Below, piece by piece: positions 33,500 to 41,342 of a stretch of DNA of 64,000 bases. The stretch is from JAAEPI01 sp965212145 (GTDB taxonomy: Bacteria > Bacteroidota > Bacteroidia > Cytophagales > Cyclobacteriaceae), in contig CBDBUY010000004.1 in NCBI GenBank assembly GCA_965212145.1, positions 806,001 through 870,000 of the forward strand, in the 5' to 3' direction. Position 1 is the first letter of the stretch. Each line of letters opens with the position of its first letter. The translations under genes and the position numbers were made by a program. The notes under the pieces were generated by a model that saw nothing but the letters and a program-made list of their open reading frames with translations, did not search any database and was not told the DNA's origin.

Positions 33500-34081
33500 A
33501 TGAAGCGTATTATTACAGTATTCGTCATCGCTCTTGCTCTTGGAGTGTCGTATGAGTCAGTGGCTCAGATGTCAAAACAGGAGAAAAAAGAGTGGAAGAA
33601 GCGCTTGAAAAAAACCACCCCCGAGCAGTATAAAAACCTGCTTGATGAAAACAAGTCTATGAAAAGTCAGGTATCAAGTCTTCGGACTGAGCTTGACAAT
33701 GTGGACGATCAACTCGCTGCTAAAGATGAGCAAATCAATCAGTACGCTGCGCAAGCGGCAGACCTGAGAGATCAGCTTGCAAAAGCCAAGGCTAGTTCCG
33801 GAAGTTCTGGTGCTGGAGCAATCAATGACAAGGTTGGTATCGTATTCAAAGTTCAGATTGGAGCCTACAAGGAGATCGATTTGGCCAATGACAACACTAG
33901 CAACTTTGGTGCTGAGAAAAGTGATCTTAACAAATACACAATTGGTGTATTCAAAGATTACTGGGAAGCAGACACCTTCAAAAAGTACATCAAGGAAATG
34001 GGCGTGAAAGACGCTTGGATCGTTTCCTACAAGGATGGAAAGAGAGTCGACATCAGTGAAGTACTTGAGGGAAAATCTTGA
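33500..34081 (+). CDS. Exported coiled-coil protein with SPOR-like domain
   Basis: A 193-residue protein: signal peptide (about 1-22, ending SVAQ), a Lys-rich helix, a coiled coil (about 45-95 with heptad Leu/Val), a Gly/Ser linker (SSGSSGAGA), and a C-terminal SPOR-like domain (about 112-190) beginning VFKVQIGAY, with repeated hydrophobic strands. SPOR domains bind denuded peptidoglycan, so a role at the cell wall or division site is possible. It is monocistronic, with a promoter box and a strong terminator. Confidence 0.78.
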   Translation: MKRIITVFVIALALGVSYESVAQMSKQEKKEWKKRLKKTTPEQYKNLLDENKSMKSQVSSLRTELDNVDDQLAAKDEQINQYAAQAADLRDQLAKAKASSGSSGAGAINDKVGIVFKVQIGAYKEIDLANDNTSNFGAEKSDLNKYTIGVFKDYWEADTFKKYIKEMGVKDAWIVSYKDGKRVDISEVLEGKS

Positions 34082-34103
34082 CATTCATTTGTTAGAAATT
34101 TAG

Positions 34104-34128
34104 AACCCCGACTTGTCGGGGTTTTTTT
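34104..34128 (+). terminator. Rho-independent terminator after the SPOR-like gene
   Basis: AACCCCGA (34104-34111), loop CTTG, TCGGGGTT (34116-34123), with T running to 34128. Its core matches the terminator after ppiD. Confidence 0.88.
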
Positions 34129-34167
34129 ATGGGTTTTCGCTTATTTCGTACCTGCAACTGATACCCC

Positions 34168-36141
34168 ATGAAATTTGACCCAAAGGATCGCTCAAAAGAG
34201 GAGCTACTTCACATCCATCGAAACCTCATCTTACCTCGTCTGATTGAGGAAAAAATGCTGATTCTCCTTCGACAGGGAAAGATCAGTAAATGGTTTTCAG
34301 GAATTGGACAAGAGGCTATATCTGTGGGAGCTGCACTGGCACTTAACAATGACGAGTACATCCTCCCGATGCACAGAAACCTTGGGGTGTTCACGACGAG
34401 GGGTGTCCCCATGAACAGACTTTTCTCCCAGTTCCAAGGCAAAATGAATGGCTTTACGAAAGGGCGAGATCGCAGTTTTCATTTTGGCTCACAAGAGCAC
34501 AAGATCGTCGGGATGATCTCACATCTTGGACCTCAACTAGGAATCGCAGACGGCATTGCTCTCTCACATTTGCTTAAAAAAGAGAAGAAAGTTTCACTTG
34601 TTTTCACGGGAGATGGAGGAGCGAGCGAGGGGGATTTTCATGAGTCTCTTAACGTCGCATCCGTATGGAACTTACCTGTGATTTTCGTTATTGAGAACAA
34701 TGGGTACGGTCTTTCCACTCCGAGTAGAGAGCAGTTCAATTTTGAATCTTTTACCGTCAAAGGTCCGGCCTATGGAATGGAGGCTTACTCTGTCGAGGGT
34801 AACTCCATTCTGGAAGTATTAAATGAGCTGGAACCTTTGGTTGAAGACATCAGAAAAAATCCACGGCCAATTATTTTCGAAGCTCGCACATTTAGAATGC
34901 GAGGACACGAAGAAGCCTCAGGAACAAAGTACGTTCCCAAGGATCTCATGGAAGAGTGGGCAGAAAAAGATCCCATTAAGACATTCGAGAGTTATCTCAT
35001 AAAAGATGGCTGGCTTACAAACGACGAGATAACTGATATCAAGAAGGGGCTTCAAAAAGAAATAAACCAGGCCGTTAAGGAAGCATTTGATGAGCCCGCC
35101 GTGGCAGCCGACACTAAATCTGAATTGAGTGATTTATTTTCTCCATTTGTTCAGAAGGTTATCAATCCCGGGGAAAAGACTAAAGAAAAGCGATTCGTCG
35201 ATGCAATTTCTGACGGGTTAAAGGAAGGTCTCAAGAAACACCCGGAGCTAGTTCTTATGGGACAGGATATTGCGGATTACGGTGGCGTGTTTAAGATCAC
35301 AGAAGGGTTCACTGAAGAATTTGGTAAGGACCGTGTGCGCAATACACCGCTTTGTGAGTCGGCCATTGTGGGTGCAGGATTGGGTCTGAGCATCGCCGGC
35401 ATGAAGGCCATGGTCGAGATGCAGTTTGCAGACTTTGTGACCTGTGGATTCAACCAAATCATCAACAACCTCGCAAAAATTCATTATCGCTGGTCTCAGA
35501 ATGCCGATGTAGTAATTCGAATGCCCACAGGAGCCGGAGTGGGGGCCGGTCCTTTTCATTCACAATCCAATGAAGCTTGGTTTTTCCATACGCCAGGTTT
35601 GAAAATAGTTTATCCGTCGAATCCGGCTGACGCTAAAGGTTTGTTACTGGCTGCATTGGAAGATCCAAATCCGTATTTGTTCTTCGAGCATAAATTACTG
35701 TACCGATCCTTGACTGGAGATGTCCCTGAAGGCTACTACACTACTGAGGTTGGTAAAGCGACTTTGCCTAAAGAAGGCACAGATTTGACCATTATCACAT
35801 ACGGATACGGTGTGCATTGGGCAATTGAGGCAGCTGAAAATAGACCCGAGTCTATCGAGGTGATTGATTTAAGGACTTTGCTGCCGTGGGATAAAGGAAT
35901 TGTTGAGGACAGTGTCAGAAAAACAGGACGGGTGGTGATTCTTCATGAGGATTGCATGACCGGGGGGATTGGTGGGGAAATTTCAGCATGGATTGGTGAA
36001 AACTGTTTTGAAAGCCTGGATGCACCAGTTCTCAGAGTGGCTAGTTTGGACACACCAGTGCCTTTTGCAGCTGATCTGGAGAACAATTTTCTACCAAAAA
36101 AGCGTTTAAATGAGACTATAGAAAAGCTTCTTTCCTATTGA
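34168..36141 (+). CDS. Fused alpha/beta 2-oxoacid dehydrogenase E1 (branched-chain type)
   Basis: A 657-residue fusion. Residues 1 to about 320 are an E1-alpha domain with the ThDP motif GDGGASEGDFHESLN ending ENN. Residues from about 340 are an E1-beta transketolase-like domain (GQDIADYGGVFKITEGF, then NTPLCESAIVGAGLG). Fused E1 proteins of this kind in Bacteroidota are usually annotated as 2-oxoisovalerate dehydrogenase, which feeds branched-chain acyl-CoA into iso-fatty acids. The specificity is inferred. No E2 gene is adjacent. It is distinct from the PdhA-type alpha subunit at 12989. Confidence 0.86.
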   Translation: MKFDPKDRSKEELLHIHRNLILPRLIEEKMLILLRQGKISKWFSGIGQEAISVGAALALNNDEYILPMHRNLGVFTTRGVPMNRLFSQFQGKMNGFTKGRDRSFHFGSQEHKIVGMISHLGPQLGIADGIALSHLLKKEKKVSLVFTGDGGASEGDFHESLNVASVWNLPVIFVIENNGYGLSTPSREQFNFESFTVKGPAYGMEAYSVEGNSILEVLNELEPLVEDIRKNPRPIIFEARTFRMRGHEEASGTKYVPKDLMEEWAEKDPIKTFESYLIKDGWLTNDEITDIKKGLQKEINQAVKEAFDEPAVAADTKSELSDLFSPFVQKVINPGEKTKEKRFVDAISDGLKEGLKKHPELVLMGQDIADYGGVFKITEGFTEEFGKDRVRNTPLCESAIVGAGLGLSIAGMKAMVEMQFADFVTCGFNQIINNLAKIHYRWSQNADVVIRMPTGAGVGAGPFHSQSNEAWFFHTPGLKIVYPSNPADAKGLLLAALEDPNPYLFFEHKLLYRSLTGDVPEGYYTTEVGKATLPKEGTDLTIITYGYGVHWAIEAAENRPESIEVIDLRTLLPWDKGIVEDSVRKTGRVVILHEDCMTGGIGGEISAWIGENCFESLDAPVLRVASLDTPVPFAADLENNFLPKKRLNETIEKLLSY

Positions 36142-36144
36142 TCA

Positions 36145-36176
36145 TTTGAGAAAGTGGCGATATTTACAAACCTTTG
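36145..36176 (+). promoter_or_regulatory. Predicted promoter of the repeat-protein gene
   Basis: TTTG at 36145-36148, a 20-nt spacer, then AACCTTTG at 36169-36176, one base off consensus. The TTG inside the box (36174-36176) is out of frame with the protein. Confidence 0.4.
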
Positions 36177-36189
36177 AAAAAAGACTGTC

Positions 36190-37515
36190 CTGCGCTTTCT
36201 AATAATCATATCTGGAATTTTCGTGCTTTTCATCCTGGCAACACCAGTTCAGGCCCAGCTGATTACGGACTCAAAAACCAAATTGAAGTCCCAAAAAGCG
36301 AAGAAAGAAAAGGACGGGTTTCTGTTCTTTGGTAAGAAAAAAGGGAAGCGTTCTACCTCGGGCCCGGATGTCCAGCAGGCTCCAACCCCGAAATATTCAA
36401 ATGCCTCAATTGGCAGGAGATTTCGTGACCTGAGATCTCCAAGTCCAAGATATTCAAATGCCGCTGCTAGTGGCAGGGTTTCGGGAAGAGCGAGTGCTCC
36501 GAGGTACTCTAACCGAGTTTCTTGGAAGGGCACAAACCTTGGCGGCACGACTAAGTATTCCAGACCGGTCTCGTGGAAGGGCACTCCGCAAGGCGGAACT
36601 ACTAAATATTCGAGACCCGTTTCCTGGAAGGGAACCCCGCAAGGGGGAACCACCAAGTACTCAAGGCCGGTTTCGTGGAAAGGAACACCTTCCCTGGGCA
36701 AAGTCCGATATTCCAGACCCATATCATGGAAGGGAACTCCTTACGGGGGCAAAACCAAATACTCCAGACCCGTTTCCTGGAAAGGAACTCCCTCACTTGG
36801 CAAAGTGCGCTACTCTAAACCAGTTTCCTGGAAAGGAACGCCTTATGGAGGCAGCCCACGATATTCTCAACCAGTAAATTGGAAGGGTACCCCGTCCCTT
36901 GGAAAAGTGAGATATTCAAAACCTGTCTCGTGGAAGGGTACACCTTACGGTGGTGCTCCAAGATACTCTCAACCGGTAAATTGGAGAGGTACTCCATCGT
37001 TGGGAAAGGTCAGATATTCCCAGCCGGTGAATTGGCGTGGGACGCCTTACGGCGGAACTCCAAGGTATTCTCAACCAGTATCCTGGAAAGGAGCCTATTT
37101 CCCTGGAAAACCTCGATATTCCTCCTTTAAACATCGGTTTGATTGGAATAAGAGACTAGCTAAACAGACCCGCCCTTATACACCATGGATTGGAGAATAC
37201 CGTGGATTTGTGAAATACAAGAAGCCCAATCACAAACACATGCACCCCAGCGTGAACTACCTCACTGCTAAAAACATTCCATATAGATTTGTCAGAAAAG
37301 GGTTGAGAAAATGGAATATTTTCTGGGTGAGATTGAATGATTACAAAGTCACCCCGAAGGGAGCAAAGAACCTTGCCAAAAAGCCTAAGTTTGATAAAAA
37401 AGAGAAGGATATCTGGAATAACAACAATGATAAAAAACCCTCGACTCGAAATGACGCCACGTCACAAGCTGAGATCATCCCGGAACCAGTCCCAGATAAT
37501 GAAGGTGGGAATTGA
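36190..37515 (+). CDS. Exported basic protein with twelve 17-residue repeats
   Basis: The start is uncertain. A CTG at 36190 gives 441 residues and an ideal signal peptide (RFLIIISGIFVLFI to PVQAQ). The first ordinary codon, GTG at 36223, leaves only 12 residues before the cleavage site. After a Lys-rich linker come short YSN motifs, then twelve tandem 17-residue units around KYSRPVSWKGTPQGGTT. A basic tail of about 110 residues with many aromatics ends in an acidic, low-complexity stretch. The overall charge is strongly positive. Function unknown; binding to an anionic polymer or surface is a guess. An OM-barrel-like gene follows 34 nt later. Confidence 0.7.
   Translation: MRFLIIISGIFVLFILATPVQAQLITDSKTKLKSQKAKKEKDGFLFFGKKKGKRSTSGPDVQQAPTPKYSNASIGRRFRDLRSPSPRYSNAAASGRVSGRASAPRYSNRVSWKGTNLGGTTKYSRPVSWKGTPQGGTTKYSRPVSWKGTPQGGTTKYSRPVSWKGTPSLGKVRYSRPISWKGTPYGGKTKYSRPVSWKGTPSLGKVRYSKPVSWKGTPYGGSPRYSQPVNWKGTPSLGKVRYSKPVSWKGTPYGGAPRYSQPVNWRGTPSLGKVRYSQPVNWRGTPYGGTPRYSQPVSWKGAYFPGKPRYSSFKHRFDWNKRLAKQTRPYTPWIGEYRGFVKYKKPNHKHMHPSVNYLTAKNIPYRFVRKGLRKWNIFWVRLNDYKVTPKGAKNLAKKPKFDKKEKDIWNNNNDKKPSTRNDATSQAEIIPEPVPDNEGGN
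36502..37113 (+). repeat. 51-bp coding tandem repeat, 12 units
   Basis: Twelve 51-bp units encode the 17-residue repeat. From unit 4 on, the endings alternate between PSLGKV and PYGG plus two residues, so the true period there is 34 residues (102 bp). Units 2 and 3 encode the same 17 residues yet differ at ten bases, all silent; units 4 and 6 also differ at ten silent bases only. Confidence 0.9.
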
Positions 37516-37530
37516 TAGGGGGAGTACATT

Positions 37531-37538
37531 TATCTTTG
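37531..37538 (+). promoter_or_regulatory. Predicted -7 box for the OM-barrel-like gene
   Basis: Reads TATCTTTG, an exact consensus, 11 nt before the ATG at 37550, giving a leader of a few bases. Confidence 0.42.
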
Positions 37539-37549
37539 TTAGTTGAGTG

Positions 37550-38245
37550 ATGAGAAAAGTACTTTACACATTATTTCTTACTCCATTTATACTCTTTGCC
37601 CAATTGGACGAGGACTATGAATATGACAAGGAATTCGTTTGGGGGCCTAACAAAAACACGAATGGTGGGATCATAGGGAGCTTGGTTTTCAAATGGTCCA
37701 GAAGTATGAATAATGATGTTTTCAGAACTTTTGGATTTGAACTCTCCAATGTCAAGCATATCAAGGAAACTAGAGTAGCTACACAGACGGGACAAACATT
37801 TATCCCTGGTAAAACAAACTACCTGTACGTGATAAGGCTTCAATATGGTCGAGACAAAATTCTATTTAGAAAAGACACGCAACAGGGAGTACAGATAAAT
37901 GCAGGTTTTATGGGTGGCCCTTCCATTGGTTTTCATGCCCCTTATTATGTTCTTACCAGAGACCAAGGCTATAAGAAATATGACCCAAAAGATCCGGCAA
38001 CAAGCGCACCAACTGGCCCGGGTAGACTCTTTCAGGGGTTAGGTCAATCCAATACTGCAATTGGAGTTCATGTAAAAGGAGGATTGTCATTTGAGTTTGG
38101 AACCTACAAGAACAATGTAGCAGGAATGGAACTGGGGGTAATGCTCGAGGCGTTTACCCGGGAAATTGTGTTAATTGAGACTCAGCCAAATGATGCCATA
38201 TTCCCATCGGCATATATCTTACTATACTGGGGCAGAAGAAAATAA
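37550..38245 (+). CDS. Predicted outer-membrane beta-barrel protein, unknown family
   Basis: A 231-residue protein started at the ATG at 37550; a GTG just before it is the alternative. There is a signal peptide ending LFAQ (about residue 18), then an acidic patch DEDYEYDKEF and regularly spaced strands with aromatic ends, closing with AYILLYWGRRK. I do not recognise the family. It stands between the repeat protein and a Cys-pair protein, and the next ATG overlaps its TAA (TAATG), so at least these two are co-translated. Confidence 0.62.
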   Translation: MRKVLYTLFLTPFILFAQLDEDYEYDKEFVWGPNKNTNGGIIGSLVFKWSRSMNNDVFRTFGFELSNVKHIKETRVATQTGQTFIPGKTNYLYVIRLQYGRDKILFRKDTQQGVQINAGFMGGPSIGFHAPYYVLTRDQGYKKYDPKDPATSAPTGPGRLFQGLGQSNTAIGVHVKGGLSFEFGTYKNNVAGMELGVMLEAFTREIVLIETQPNDAIFPSAYILLYWGRRK

Positions 38246-38811
38246 TGGATCAGGACAAAAAGGATGAAATAATACCCAAGGATTTTTATTCCTTTGAAAC
38301 TGGCGCCCCTTTCACTGAATGCATAGAGTGCGGAAAAGATTTGATGGACGGCCAGCCTTATTTAATCGAAAAGGCGTTCCGAAATCACACGGAATATGGA
38401 GTTAAGGACACCATCTTTGATTACGCATTATGCATGAATTGTGCTGAATCGTTAAAGAACGAAATGTCCAAAGAATCTGTGGATGCTCTTATGAAATTCT
38501 TTGGCGAAAGAATGGATTATTACCATCAACTGGAGCGCGCTTCTAAACCGGCATTGGAAAATATTTCCACCTGCATGATTTCAGGAAAAAACGTTAACGA
38601 CTGCAACGAATATCAGATCTATGCTTACTGTATAAACAACAGGCTTTCGGATCAATTACCTCCCTACATGATCAGCGGAGAGATAATGGATGAAATTCTA
38701 CCGTTACTTTCTAAGAAAACCACGGACGACCTTAATGGGTTTTTCAATAAGCACTTCAGCCCTGATCCGTCCTTGATGGAACCGATCGGGCCTAAGTTTG
38801 TGCTAGTATAA
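38245..38811 (+). CDS. Cytoplasmic protein with two Cys pairs, unknown
   Basis: A 188-residue protein without a signal or transmembrane segment. CIECGKD at about residue 26 and CMNCAES at about residue 65 form two CxxC pairs, a likely zinc-ribbon-like knuckle. The rest is mostly helical and acidic, with a further Cys pair at about 111/118. No family recognised. Coupled to the preceding barrel gene by TAATG and followed ten bases later by the dehydratase gene, so probably part of one transcript. Confidence 0.6.
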   Translation: MDQDKKDEIIPKDFYSFETGAPFTECIECGKDLMDGQPYLIEKAFRNHTEYGVKDTIFDYALCMNCAESLKNEMSKESVDALMKFFGERMDYYHQLERASKPALENISTCMISGKNVNDCNEYQIYAYCINNRLSDQLPPYMISGEIMDEILPLLSKKTTDDLNGFFNKHFSPDPSLMEPIGPKFVLV

Positions 38812-38821
38812 CTTACTGCGT

Positions 38822-39772
38822 ATGAAACCCTCCAAACAGGATCTGATCGACGCTCATGAGCGGATCAAGCCATATATCCACAAAACTCCAGTGCTCACTT
38901 CCAATGCCATCAATAATCTGATTGGGGGCAAACTTTACTTTAAATGCGAAAACCTACAGAAGGTTGGGGCATTCAAAATGCGTGGAGCGGCGAATGCTGT
39001 TTTTTCAACCACTAAGGCTGATCGAAAAAGCGGTTTTGCCTGTCACAGCTCTGGAAACCATGGTCAGGCAGTGGCACTTGCTGCTAAACTGGCCGGAGTG
39101 CAGGCGTACGTGGTGATGCCTGAGAATTCCAACAAGAAAAAAATGGAAGCCGTAGAAGGCTATGGTGCTGAAGTGATCCGATGTGAACCGGGTGATGAGT
39201 CAAGGCAAGCCGCTTGCGATGAGGTAGTTATGAGAACCGGGGCTAAGTTCATCCATCCATTCGATGATTATAAGATCATAGCTGGCCAAGGGACTGCTGC
39301 AATTGAGTTACTTGAAGAGATTCCTGAACTGGATATTATTACCTGTCCAATAGGCGGGGGAGGTCTTGTCTCTGGCTCGGCTTTAGCTGCGGCCTATTTT
39401 AGTGATCGGTGTAAGGTGATCGGTTCAGAGCCCGAAAATGTCAATGACGCATTCTTGTCATTTCAAAAAGGAGAAATCGACCCTGGAAGTCCTCAACCAA
39501 CCCTAGCAGATGGTCTGAGGACGTGTATCGGTGAGAAACCGTTCAATATTGTTAAGGAATTAATTTCTGAAGTCCAGGTTGTCTCAGAAAACGAGATGAT
39601 CTCGGCAATGAAACTTGTTTGGGAAAGAATGAAAATCATCATTGAGCCATCCAGCGCAGTTCCCATTGCAGCGATTATCAAGAATGCTCGACTTTTTTCA
39701 AATAAGAAGACAGGAGTCATAATCACCGGAGGAAATGTAGATTTTGATGATCTACCATTTAGCAAGGCATGA
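38822..39772 (+). CDS. Threonine/serine dehydratase-like PLP enzyme
   Basis: A 316-residue fold-type II PLP enzyme. K52 in GAFKMRGA is the Schiff-base Lys, SSGNHGQAVA binds substrate, and PIGGGGLVSG binds the PLP phosphate. It lacks the C-terminal ACT-like domain of the biosynthetic IlvA, so it resembles catabolic threonine dehydratase or serine racemase. The Ser at the end of the ligand set (ITGGNVD) is replaced by the usual Gly-Asn pattern of racemase-like members. It overlaps the lipid-kinase gene by ATGA. Confidence 0.85.
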   Translation: MKPSKQDLIDAHERIKPYIHKTPVLTSNAINNLIGGKLYFKCENLQKVGAFKMRGAANAVFSTTKADRKSGFACHSSGNHGQAVALAAKLAGVQAYVVMPENSNKKKMEAVEGYGAEVIRCEPGDESRQAACDEVVMRTGAKFIHPFDDYKIIAGQGTAAIELLEEIPELDIITCPIGGGGLVSGSALAAAYFSDRCKVIGSEPENVNDAFLSFQKGEIDPGSPQPTLADGLRTCIGEKPFNIVKELISEVQVVSENEMISAMKLVWERMKIIIEPSSAVPIAAIIKNARLFSNKKTGVIITGGNVDFDDLPFSKA

Positions 39773-40647
39773 GCAGACGTTTATTCGTCATAAATAATCC
39801 TACTTCCGGTAGTCGTCGGAAGAATCAACGTGCGGTACGAGCGTTTGGTGATTTTGCGGGGGCTAAAAATCTGGACTTTGAATTATTCGAAACCACGACA
39901 ACTGACAATGCCGAATCAATCGTAAGTTCCCGATTTGAGAATAGATTTACTGATTTGGTAATAATTGGTGGCGATGGCACGATCAATGAAGCCATCAACG
40001 GATTAAATTATGACGTACCTGTTTCGATTATTTCAGCGGGTACGGGAAATGATTTTGTGAAGAACTTACCAACACTTGCCAAAATAGAATCTCAGCTCGA
40101 AGCAATCGTCTCAAACAACACAATGCGAATTGACGTGGGCCATTGCAATGATCGAAAATTCCTCAATGGTGTTGGGGTAGGTTTTGATGGCCAGATCGTA
40201 GAGGATATGAGAAGCAAGAAAGTACCACTGCTCAAAGGACATGCAAAGTATTATTTTCATGTGCTTCAGATATTGGCTTCCTTTAGTGAAAAACGCTTCA
40301 AATACACATTGGATGAGTCTTTTAGGCAAGATGAGTTGATCCTCATGACGGTCGGAAATGGCACTACTTTCGGGGGTGGATTCAAGTTAATGCCGGATGC
40401 CAAAATAGACGATGGATTGCTTGAAATTTGCACCATTGGGCAGCTGGCTGGTTGGAAGCGATTTCTTCACATTGGCAAGTTGTCGAACGGCACGCATGGT
40501 AAACTCCCAATGGTCCAGTTTCATCAGGCTTCCAAAGTCAATATTGATTCTGACGAAACGCTATTTGCACATGCGGACGGTGAGGCCATCGGACACCCGC
40601 CTTATGAAATTGAAATTTTGGCAGAATCTCTCACATTGAGAGTTTAA
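39769..40647 (+). CDS. Diacylglycerol/lipid kinase-family protein
   Basis: A 292-residue protein. FVINNPTSG near the N-terminus and GGDGTINEAINGL at about 66 are the ATP-binding motifs of the DAGK/YegS family, with AGTGNDFVKNLP next and an FGGGFKLMPDAKIDDG block toward the C-terminus. Members phosphorylate diacylglycerol or other lipids. It is of normal length, and its substrate is unknown. Translation is coupled to the dehydratase by a 4-nt overlap. Confidence 0.88.
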   Translation: MSRRLFVINNPTSGSRRKNQRAVRAFGDFAGAKNLDFELFETTTTDNAESIVSSRFENRFTDLVIIGGDGTINEAINGLNYDVPVSIISAGTGNDFVKNLPTLAKIESQLEAIVSNNTMRIDVGHCNDRKFLNGVGVGFDGQIVEDMRSKKVPLLKGHAKYYFHVLQILASFSEKRFKYTLDESFRQDELILMTVGNGTTFGGGFKLMPDAKIDDGLLEICTIGQLAGWKRFLHIGKLSNGTHGKLPMVQFHQASKVNIDSDETLFAHADGEAIGHPPYEIEILAESLTLRV

Positions 40648-40657
40648 TGGCACTTGG

Positions 40658-40687
40658 TTTGTATCACTTGACACGAATCAAATTTTG
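40658..40687 (+). promoter_or_regulatory. Predicted promoter of the porin-like gene
   Basis: TTTG at 40658-40661, an 18-nt spacer, and AAATTTTG at 40680-40687, one base off consensus. The ATG follows six bases later, so the leader would be minimal. Confidence 0.4.
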
Positions 40688-40693
40688 AAAACA

Positions 40694-41296
40694 ATGAAAA
40701 AGCTAACTCTTTATTTTTCTTTAATTCTTGTCACATTTTTCATGTCTGCTCAAACCGGATTGAAGGGTGGAGTAAATCTAACCAACCTTTATGTGGACGA
40801 TGTAGATGATGAAAATGTCAAGATCGGATATCACGTTGGAATTTACCATGAAGCCGAGATTACAGATTTCTTGTCTGTTCAGCCAGAGCTTTTGTTTACC
40901 TCTAAGGGTGCAGAAGTTCACTACGAAAATTTCGTTGGCGGATCGGGTAAGTATCGATATAATCTTAACTACTTGGAGGTGCCACTTTTGGTAAAACTGA
41001 AGATTGGTGGATTCCAGGTTCATGCGGGTCCTTATGCCGCATTCCTTGTGGGAGCCAATATCAAGGACGTGGATGACAATGGTAACGTTCAGCAAGTAGA
41101 ATCTCTGGATAGAGATGATTTTGAGCAAGTTGATTTAGGAGCCAGTTTAGGAGCCGGATTCAACTTCGACGGAGGACGAATTGGTGTACGATACGATTTT
41201 GGGATGAACGACATTGGTAAAAGCGACTTTGCCGGAGAGGCAACCAGTGACGCCAAAAACTCAGCATTCATGTTATACCTTGGATTTGACTTCTAG
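40694..41296 (+). CDS. Porin-family outer-membrane beta-barrel (PorT-like)
   Basis: A 200-residue protein started at the ATG at 40694; a TTG nine bases earlier lies in the -7 box. Signal peptide ends FMSAQ at about residue 19. TGLKGGVNLTNLY, then LSVQPELLFTSKG and YLEVPLLVKLKI are the hallmark strands of the Bacteroidota outer-membrane barrel family (PorT-like, eight strands), with a C-terminal aromatic (FDF). Many genomes have many such genes; the individual role is unknown. A terminator follows. Confidence 0.85.
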   Translation: MKKLTLYFSLILVTFFMSAQTGLKGGVNLTNLYVDDVDDENVKIGYHVGIYHEAEITDFLSVQPELLFTSKGAEVHYENFVGGSGKYRYNLNYLEVPLLVKLKIGGFQVHAGPYAAFLVGANIKDVDDNGNVQQVESLDRDDFEQVDLGASLGAGFNFDGGRIGVRYDFGMNDIGKSDFAGEATSDAKNSAFMLYLGFDF

Positions 41297-41319
41297 TAAT
41301 TAAGAAACAAAATAAACAG

Positions 41320-41342
41320 GGCGGCCAGCGGTCGCCTTTTTT
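41320..41342 (+). terminator. Terminator between the porin-like gene and tolC
   Basis: GGCGGCC (41320-41326), loop AGC, GGTCGCC (41330-41336), a 7-bp stem with one G-U pair, then six T. The T-tract overlaps the TolC stop codon. Confidence 0.8.

Noticed and set aside
36502..37113. Regular 51-bp tandem repeat that could suggest a CRISPR array or satellite
   Set aside because: There are no spacers, the units are in one open frame, and differences are mostly silent, so it is a coding repeat.
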